A stretch of DNA of 64,000 nucleotides. It comes from Acorus gramineus (lineage: Eukaryota; Streptophyta; Magnoliopsida; Acorales; Acoraceae). Made by a program: the position numbers and the translations under genes. The DNA lies in contig JAUJYN010000015.1 of NCBI GenBank assembly GCA_030737835.1, forward strand, positions 2,721,685 to 2,785,684, read 5' to 3'. Positions within the stretch are counted from its first letter, which is position 1, and each line of letters starts with the position of its first letter. The notes beneath the pieces are model-generated. The model saw only the letters and a program-made list of their open reading frames with translations, was not told the DNA's origin and searched no databases. Below, piece after piece: positions 56,396 to 64,000 of this stretch.

Positions 56396-59300
56396 TGTTA
56401 TATATGTGTCACTTTTTCCTTGCTGGTAACCATTGGAACATTTTGGCAGTTTTTGAGTTTTTTTCGTTTTTCGATCGAAACCGCAAAATTTTGGACTGTT
56501 AGCTATCGTCCTGTGTTTGAGGACTCCGACTGAAAATCTAACTGCATATTATGTGTCCTGGTGCCATTTTAAGCCACTCACGAAAATTTCATCGAATTCC
56601 GGTACGTTTCAGAATTTCGCAGTTCCGGGGCGTATCCGGGTTTTGACCGAGCGAGAAGTCATTGGGAGAGTTGACTCGGTCAAAGTGGGTCCATGACTTG
56701 GTCAACCCTTTTTGTTTTTTTGTGTGGTTGGGTTGACCCAAGTCAAAGCTCACTTAAATCACCCTAACCCTCTCTTAAACCTAATTAAACCTAGGTTCAC
56801 ACTAATTAAGTGTGTTGACTTATTTAAATGAGCTAAAAAGGTTGCCTAGCACTATTCATCATCTTCTCAAAATAAATTTCTCTCTCCCCCTCTCTCAAAA
56901 ATCTTCATTTGAGCCACCTACAGTGCTTGAACCTTAAAACCCAAAACATAGAAAGGTTAGATCCGGTCCCGATCTATCTACCGGTAGTTTCGGATTCGAA
57001 TTCCGAGGTGTTTGACCCCCTCTCCCCCCCTCTTTTCTCCTCAGATTTTGGCCCTTCCTTGGCTAGGAGGAGATCTTGGTGGTGGAAGGCTTTGGGAAGG
57101 CATTTCGGTGCAAGAAGAGCTTCTGGTTCTCTTCCTTTCCTCTCCTTCCTTTGGGTAAGCTCTCTTTCCTTCCTTTTCTTGCTTAGATGCTTGTTAGGAG
57201 GGTGGGTTTGGGTGTTGGTGGCTGTGGGGGGGGGGTGATTGGTGGCTGTTGGAGGCCATTGGTGGCCGGATAGAGGAGGTAGGGTGGCTCGGGCAGGGGG
57301 TTGGCTGTCTCGGGCAGGGTGGCTGGTGGTCTCGGGCAGGTTGGCAGCACAGGCAGCAGCACAGGCAGCACAGGCGCAGCAGGCGGAGCAGCTGGCAGGG
57401 CGCGCGCGTGCGTGCGTGCAGGCGTGCGCGCGGGCGTGCGCTTGAGTGGAGCTGGAGGGCGTGCTGGGCGCTGGTCGTGGGCGATGGGGCGCTGCGTGCA
57501 GGGCGCCGTGCGGGGGCGTGCGCGTGGAGCGCTGCGCAGAGGCGCAGGCGCGCTGTGCGCACGCGGCGAGTCGATGGAGTGCTGGGCGAGCCGGTGGTGT
57601 GCGCAGGGTGCGCGCGGAGCGAGGCGAGGGCAGCGGAGGTGCGCGCGGGGGGTGCGGTGTGCGCGCGGGCCAGCGCGGGGCGTGCGGTGTGCGCGCGGGC
57701 TGCTACGATGGGGCGCACTGGGCGCGCGGTGCACCCGGGTGGCTCGGCAGCATGTCCAGGCGTGCGGGCAGGGGCCCGGCGGTGCGCCTGGGTGAGCGGG
57801 CTGAGGCGCGGCGGTGCATCCGGGGGCGGGTGGCCGTGGGGGCGGTTGCCGGGGGTGCGGGAGTGAGTCGGGGTGCTTGGGCTAGCGTGCGTACGGGCCG
57901 TATGTACGTTTGCCCGAGTGTTGGGTATTTAATTGTGTATTTTTGAGTATTTTGTAGTGTTTGTGTATTTTACTCACCGGGTTGATTACCCTGTCTTGCA
58001 GATCTTGACGACGGTCGCGCGACGACCCGGTTACCGGTGAGTGGGACAACCCAACCCAGTTGGGAGGCGTTATATGCACTTGAGCATATACCGTCCTCCC
58101 CTGGGGCAGCATAGTTAATATTAACTGTTATATGTAATCTATGCAAGCATGATTAGGGTGTAGAATGCATGCCACCCTAGACTTGTATGTTAGGGACTTG
58201 CACCCTTAGGATATGTGTAAGAGCCGTGCATCCTGTCACCTTGTTATCATGCTAGGAAAGCCTCGACCTGTGCATGCGTCCCATTAGTTTGATTTATTTA
58301 AACTAAATGCAAACTTAAGATATTTTTAGCATGCCTTGGGGAATATTAAGGGGGCCTTGCGAGGTCAACATTGAGACCCGGGCTAGGATACTCCGTGTTC
58401 CTTGTTTGGTTGGCGGGATGTCCTATATCGGGACCTCAGGTTGCCCTCCCAAGGTCTCTTTTCCTCATTATTATCTTATGTATTCCCCGCATCTTGGTTA
58501 TGCGTGCTGGAGGAATTCTGAAGAATTCAAGACATTAGAGTTGTAGAGATGTGTTGTCAGCGGATCCGAGTGGATCATATGCGATGGATAGGCTGTTCTG
58601 TTCCCTTCGTTGGATCCGTGTAGAGACTACCTCAGCGTTAGAAAGGTCGTCCTGTGTAGGGGCTCCCATCAGTAGGCACCTCCTGATTTGGTAGACGGAC
58701 TGTGCTGAATGTGGGAGTGGCCAAACGGCCTACGGAGTGGGGAGAGACTATCGGTGGACCAAGGGTGACCAACAGCCTAGTCAGTCCCAAGAGCCTATGT
58801 CACCTATTGAGGGGTGAGGGTGAGGTTGTGGTGGGCCGGCGATGTGGCGACCCACTGGATTGTGTGAGGATGATTATCAGCCTACTAAGTCCCAATATCC
58901 TTTGTCACCTATTGAGGGGTGAGGGTGAGGGTACGGTGGTTCGGCGATGTAACGAACCCCCGGATTTGTGTTGTTTATGCCACTTTGAGGCTAGTGACTT
59001 GATTAAATGTGGTTAATATAAACTGTGATGCATGGGTTGTGCTATTCACTGAGCGTGTGGCTCACCCCTCGCATAATTATTTTCTCCAGTGATTACCGAG
59101 GCGGACTTGAAGGAGGAGCTTCCCGAGCGACTACACCAGTAGCGGAGTAGCGCCACGTCCCTCGAGTTTTGAGGCCATCAGCATCCTTCCTTCTCATTGT
59201 ATGTATATATTTATGTGCTTGGGCACCCAGTTTGGATTGTATTTGGTTGTATTGTGGATATATTGGCTCTCATAGGACATATGATTATGTATCGAGTCTG

Positions 59301-59484
59301 TAAAGTGTTGTTGATTTACAGATTCAGTCTTTTGCTTCCGCTTTTCTGTGTATACATCATGTCAGCCCTTTGTTGTCTTTTTGATGTTGTTTATGGTATA
59401 TTATTGATCTCCTGTATTGACTGCTGATATCATGTATACCCTTGCCGCGTCCCGGGGACGGCCGCCCTGGGGCGTGACAAATTT
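56391..59484 (+). mobile_element. Tekay-type solo LTR B3, target duplication AATTT
   Basis: The LTR proper is 56396-59479, about 3.1 kb. It begins TGTTATATATGTGTCAC, ends GGGGCGTGACA and has a perfect AATTT duplication. It closely matches A1 in inverse orientation, including the TTATTTAAA TATA-like box, the CACTATTCATCATC leader, the apparent intron (57155-58001) and a two-unit G-rich minisatellite (about 58770-58975). It inserted between RNase H and integrase of element F. Confidence 0.9.
57155..58001 (+). other. Apparent GT-AG intron inside LTR B3
   Basis: The donor is TTTGGGTAAGC and the acceptor TCTTGCAG before ATCTTGACG, with TTACTCACC about 30 bases upstream. The CpG-rich island runs from about 57330 to 57880. 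Open frames in it are compositional. Confidence 0.65.
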
Positions 59485-60478
59485 CCCACTCACCGATTTG
59501 TTTGAGCAAAGTACGTGTGTAGCCCTGGTAAGCCGCTGTACGATCGTCCTTCGTCTGATATTCTCTAGTGCTCTGATATACTACGAGCTAAGAATCGCTG
59601 TAGATCACCAGTTTACGGACGGCGAGATCTATGGTGAATTCCAAGCCCGTGATGAGTGCCTCGTATTCGACTTCATTGTTAGAAGCTTTGAATCCCAGCT
59701 TGATCGCGTGTTCAAACAGGAATCCGTCTTCTCTACGCAAAATCAGCCCTGCTCCCGACCCTTTTCGGTTGGACGCCGTATCGACATGGAGTGTCCAAGA
59801 AACTGGTCTGTAGTCGGAGACAGCACAGACCTGCTGCTCGGCAGGTCTAGGGTCGGCGATGATGTCTGCGATGACCTGTCCTTTGATTGTGTTCTTGGGT
59901 TGGTAGTGGATATCAAAAGCTGAAAGTTTCACTACCCATTTGAGCAACGGTCTTGCGACATCCGCCTTTCGCAACACAGCTTTGAGGGGCAAGTCGGTGA
60001 TGACATGGATCGTATGGGCTTGAAAGTAATGGCATAGTTTTCGGGGGGAAATGAGCAAGGCAAACGCAAGCTTCTCGATATGAGAATGCCTGGTTTCCAC
60101 CCCGCTGAGCGCCTTACTCGCATAGTATATTTCCCTCTGCTTTTGTTTGATGTCCTTCAGTAGCGCGGAGCTAACGGTGTGCTCGGCGGCTGCAATGTAA
60201 AGGAGCAAAATATCTCCTAAGGAAGGGCATACCAGAAGTGGCGGCGTGCTAAGGTACTTTTTGATTTCTTCAAAGGCCTTTTGACACTATGGCGTCCATT
60301 TGAACCTCTGAGCCTTCCGCAGCAACTGGAAGAATGGCTAGCATCGATTAGTGGCCCTGGAGATGAATTGATTGAGAGCGGCCAACCTCCCTGCTAGTTT
60401 CTGCACCTCCTTTTTGTTTCGCAGAGGCTTCATCTCCAATATCGCCTTGATTTGATAAGGATTGGCTTCGATTCCTCG
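59485..60478 (-). pseudogene. Element F RNase H region
   Basis: The minus strand shows the gypsy RNase H (LLLYIAAAEHTVSSALL, IYYASKALSGVETRHSHIEK) and then the start of the additional Tat-type RNase H (WTLHVDTASNRKGSGAGLIL, NNEVEYEALITGLEF). The region ends at the AATTT duplication of solo LTR B3. Confidence 0.8.
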
Positions 60479-61290
60479 CTATGTCGTCAGATACCCCAAA
60501 AACTTGCCTGAGGTGACTCCGAAGGAGCATTTCATCGTGTTTAGTTTGAGGCGGTACTTACGCAACACAGCGAAGACTTCTTCCATGTGGGACAAGTGGT
60601 CAACTCGATGCTCGCTTTTGACCATCACATCGTCGATGTAGACTTCAATAGTCTTACCGATCTGACGCTGGAAGATCTTAGTCACTAGCCTCTGATAAGT
60701 GGCCCCAGCGTTCTTTAATCCAAATGGCATTACTTTATAGCAATAAATGCCCATAGGGGTTATGAACGCTGTCTTCTCCTGGTTAGGCTCGTACATCGGG
60801 ATTTGGTGGTAGCCTGAATAAGTATCCATGTAACTCATTAGTTCATTACCCATGAAGAGTCCACCAGCTGGTCGATCTTCGGAAGTGGGAAGCTGTCCTT
60901 CGGACATGCGCTGTTCAGGTCAGTGAAATCCACGCAAACCCGCTACTTCTTGTTCTTCTTGAGAACCACCACAGTGTTGGCTAGCCACTCAGGGTGTCAC
61001 ACTTCATGGATGAATCTGGCAGCTAGAAGTTTGTTCACCTCGTCTCGTACCGCCTCTGTGTGTACTGTGGCCATTCGTCGCTGCTTCTGTCGAACTGGAT
61101 GGATGGTGGGTGAGATGAACAGTCGGTGGCTTGCCACCTCGAGGTCGATCCCTGGCATGTCTTGAGGTTTCCAGGCGAAAATGTCCTTGTTCTCAACAAG
61201 GAGATCAAGTATCGCATTTCTCTCTTCTGCAGAGAGTAAACTCCTAACGAGAAAGTATCTCTCAGGGTCATGTGGATCTATCAAAACTTG
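60479..61290 (-). pseudogene. Element F reverse transcriptase
   Basis: The minus strand encodes the N-side ENKDIFAWKPQDMPGIDLEV, then YMDTYSGYHQIPMYEPNQEK, KVMPFGLKNAGATYQRLV and the active-site IEVYIDDVMVKSEHR, followed by KCSFGVTSGKFLGYLTT. The order and wording are those of Tat-lineage RT, distinct in detail from E. Broken fossil. Confidence 0.85.
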
Positions 61291-61834
61291 TTCGAGGTCT
61301 TCGAGAACCCTGTCTTCGGGACCGAGCCGGCGCTCATCGGCCTTGACTCGGTCCTGAAGTAATTGCTATCTCTTTGGATGAATTTCTCCATCCTCAGGCT
61401 ACTCCTCGAACTCGGGTAGGGCCGACTTCCCTGCCATCACCTCCATGTAGCATCGCTTTGTGGCAACTTGGTCTCCTCAAATTTCAATTATCCCCTCAGT
61501 TGTGGGGAAACAGAGCCATTGGTGGTAAGTAGATGGAATCGCCTTCATCGCCACCAGCCAGGTGTGTTCGATGATGGCATTGTACGGAGACGGGAGGTCA
61601 ATGTAGTGAACTCCGTCATAGTGGTCTGATTCCCTGCTCGAACTGGTAGTGTAATTCATCCGACAGGGATGACTCGTGCTCCGTTGAACGCAACCAGAGG
61701 GTCCTTCGTTGGGGCGAGATCGGTGGCTTCTAACCCCATCCGAAGAAAGGGTTTCATGAAGAGGATGTCGGCTCAACTTCCTGTATCAACAAGAATCCTT
61801 TTAACGTCAAAATTAGATATATGCAGAGTGATTA
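61291..61834 (-). pseudogene. Element F protease region
   Basis: The minus strand contains a retropepsin-like stretch around 61480-61830 with an ADILFMKPFLRMGLEA-type block, a recognisable Tat protease phrase, and a downstream YNAIIEHTWLVAMKAIPSTYHQ block matching the usual YNAILGRP-to-STYHQ signature of this lineage. It lies between gag and RT as expected. Confidence 0.7.
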
Positions 61835-63660
61835 CTAGCGCATCCAAGTGCGGGGCCTGGACACCTTCCAAGTCAGCATTAGAGAATGTGATGGCTCCTT
61901 CATCACCATTTCTCGTTTCTTCACAACCAGTTTTGGCTTCTGGTCGATCTGCATCATTTCGAAGGAGACCTGCATCTTCCTCAAATCTCGTCGGGTGCTC
62001 TTCGGCATGACAAAATGCGATATGCCACCAAAGATAACGTCAATGACCCCTACTGAAGTGGTGGGGCCAATATTCGTCACATGTTGCTCACCGGGAGCTG
62101 GGGTCTTTTCGGCAGGAACATATTCCTTCATATGCCCCTTTTGAATCTGGTGTTCCAAGTACCTTCGGAGGATACGGCATTGGTCGGTAGTATGGCCCAC
62201 GCTCTTGTGGTAGTCACAACAAAGAGTTTGATCCCATTTCGACTTGTCACTCCTCATAGGCGCAGGCCACTTGAACCACGGCTCCCCTTGGATTTTGGAC
62301 AGGATCTGCGATGGAGGAATCTTGAAGAACATCCCTCGTCCTTCTCGCACTTTGTTAGTCGAGGCACCAAGATTTTTTCCCTTTTCGCCCCATTGGTCCT
62401 TCTACCGCGGCTCCTGCGGGCATTTTATTGTTGGTGAAGAGGTGGCGGCCGTTGGCGAAGACCGGGAAGCAGCCACCGCCTGCTTAAGGACCTTGGATTC
62501 TTCCTCCACCTTGACATACTTTTCAGCACGCCCCATCAAATCTCGTAAGTCAGAAGGAGTGCTCTTGGTTAGTGACTCCTTGAGACCATTTTCGAATGGC
62601 AGGCCGTTCCGGAAAGGCATTATCGCGGTGCCCTCATTGCAGTCCTCCACTTCAAACTTCAAGATGCGGAAACGATCGACATACTGCCAAATCGTTTCTC
62701 CTGACTGCATTTGGATTTTCATGAGATCACCGAGATCCTTCTTCCTCCATCGGCTATAGATGAAGTGTTCGGCAAACATGGTACTGAGCTCTTTGAAAGT
62801 TCTGATGGTTGCGGGTGGAAGGAGGTGAAACCACGTCAGCGCGGGCCCTTCTAGACTATTGGGGAAGAGGCGGCACATAAGCACGGCATAGAGCTCATAC
62901 AACGCCATCGAATGTCGGAATGCCAAGATATGATCATAGGGATCCATCATGCCGTTGTATAGCTTAAATTTTGGTTGAACAAACTTCCGGGGAAGTCGTT
63001 CTCTGAGAATCTCCACGCAAAACAAGGAAGCGAATCCTCGTATCGCATGCTCCACCATCTCATGACTCGGAACGCGCCGTACCTCAGAGCGCAAGGTGTA
63101 ACGGGGTTGTTCGTCTGCTTCCCCAGCCCTCAAGCGGGGCGAAGAGTCATGCTGACGCCCTTTCGATACTTCTCGTAGAACCGATCGCTCTTGGCGTGCT
63201 TTCCTGCGTGAAGCCTCCCGCCGGGCGGAGTGTTCTCCATGGGGTGAACGCTCGTGCCTCTGTTCTTCATGCGGCCGTCGACCTGTTCGAGGGGTACGCG
63301 AGCGCCTACGGGTCCGCTACCTTTGATTGGAGGAAGAGGTACTCCCCTTCGAACCTTCAGCACTGATGGCCAGGGGGTTGGGCAGCGCAGGAGGTGGTGG
63401 CCGAATTCCCTCCGGAGCTAGTTGTCGTTGTTGCACATTCATACAGAACTGTTGCATCGAGGCTTCAATCATCTGCTGCATTGACCCCTGTAGACGGACA
63501 AATAGAGTTTTTTGCGTGGACTCTAGTGCCTGCCTGAGGTCCTGGACCTGACTCACCAGGGTTCCCGGTGAGCCGTCATCAGCGGCATCGAAAGGGAGGA
63601 CGTCTCTCTCCTATTGTCCTCTAGCATTGGTGTTACTAGGATCTGACATTGCGAACACTG
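61835..63660 (-). pseudogene. Element F gag
   Basis: The minus strand encodes a low-complexity N-part (MQQMIEASMQQFCMNVQQRQ), then the conserved gag core (FKLYNGMMDPYDHILAFRH, GPALTWFHLLPPATIRTF, FIYSRWRKKDLGDLMKIQ, ETIWQYVDRFR) and towards 62200 a knuckle-like CDYHKSVGHTTDQC followed by LRRYLEHQIQKGHMKEY. This is a classic Tat/Retand gag with its CxxHxxxGHxxxxC finger. It packages RNA into the particle. Broken fossil. Confidence 0.85.
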
Positions 63661-63674
63661 GATTTTTGTTTCAA

Positions 63675-63693
63675 GTTCCCACAGGCGGTGCCA
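63675..63693 (-). other. Primer binding site of element F
   Basis: On the minus strand TGGCACCGCCTGTGGGAAC lies three bases after the LTR end. It strongly resembles the TGGCGCCGTCTGTGGGAA site recalled for Tat-lineage elements. Confidence 0.75.
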
Positions 63694-63696
63694 ATC

Positions 63697-64000
63697 TGAG
63701 GTTGATATTTTTTCCCTTCAGTTAAATTTGTAGATCTCTTGAGAAAATGAACTTGAGCTATATGAATTTTTGGCTATATTTGACTGGGATTGTTCGGTTG
63801 AGTGTGTAGAAAAGACTGGCTATGTTTGATTGTACCTAACTGTCAATGACTCACAATGATTGGTTGTGCCTCTAGAGTGCTGAGCGTACGTACCCCTAAG
63901 TGATCAAGCCACACATAGTTCCCTTTTTGCCCTTGTAACCGCCTTGCCATTAAGTGTTTAGTGGGCTTTTTTCCAGGGAAACGCCCTCGGTGTTTATGCT
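63697..64000 (-). mobile_element. 5' LTR of element F, partial at the window edge
   Basis: On the minus strand the LTR ends AATATCAACCTCA just before the primer site. The sequence runs to the right edge of the window without reaching its other end, so only the last 300 or so bases are seen. Confidence 0.65.

Larger units (their letters stand above)
53793..64000 (-). mobile_element. Tat-lineage Ty3/gypsy element 'F', runs off the right edge
   Basis: On the minus strand the order is 5' LTR (63697 to beyond 64000), primer site (63675-63693), gag (62402-63650), protease, RT, RNase H and integrase (55061-61830, interrupted by solo LTR B3), a spacer with a short tandem repeat, and the end of an antisense ORF (53793-54225) into which E inserted. 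The motifs differ enough from E that F is a separate, related lineage. It is a broken fossil with many breaks and must be older than E, which sits inside it. Confidence 0.8.

Overview
This window is plant nuclear DNA made almost entirely of LTR retrotransposons nested inside one another. The evidence for a plant is the Tekay/Del-type integrase with a chromodomain-type tail, two Tat/Ogre-type Ty3/gypsy elements whose priming sites match that lineage, an antisense plant-mobile-domain ORF, a hAT-like MITE, and the intron and TATA-box style. No intact host gene, tRNA, rRNA or CRISPR array was found. The density of solo LTRs of about 3 to 3.7 kb suggests a large, repeat-rich angiosperm genome. The species cannot be told from the sequence.

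Layout, left to right. Positions 1-4911 are AT-rich intergenic DNA carrying one Tat-like solo LTR (3539-4409). An old LTR fragment (4912-6352) is followed by the 3' LTR (6353-9477), polypurine tract and integrase end of a minus-strand Tekay element, then by a partial related LTR ending at 12596. From 12597 to 53792 lies one minus-strand Tat/Ogre element ('E'). Its parts are spread over 41 kb by later insertions. Read on the minus strand they are: 5' LTR, primer site, gag, protease, RT, RNase H, integrase, a spacer, and an antisense (plus-strand) plant-mobile-domain ORF that has introns. Inserted in E are a same-family solo LTR (48862-50184), a Tekay-type solo LTR (27827-30769), a hAT-like MITE (about 26030-26595), and two plus-strand LTR nests (15166-25349 and 31750-44240). 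E itself sits in a second minus-strand Tat element ('F', 53793 to beyond the window end), which also holds a Tekay-type solo LTR (56396-59479). The deepest nest is five levels: LTR in LTR in LTR in E in F. Seven insertions are bounded by perfect 5-bp target duplications.

The most notable signal is inside the long LTRs. At least eight copies, on both strands, share an apparent GT-AG intron with a conserved TTACTCACC block before the acceptor. In most copies this intron holds an extremely CpG-rich island. One copy (15166 onward) lacks exactly this segment, joined at the predicted splice sites, as expected if a spliced transcript had been reverse transcribed. In other copies a different, AT-rich sequence fills the same intron. 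The same LTRs carry a G-rich minisatellite (GGGTGAGGGTGAGGG) whose unit number varies from copy to copy.

All retroelements here are fossils: broken, partial or solo LTRs. They are described by family, parts, ends and nesting only.
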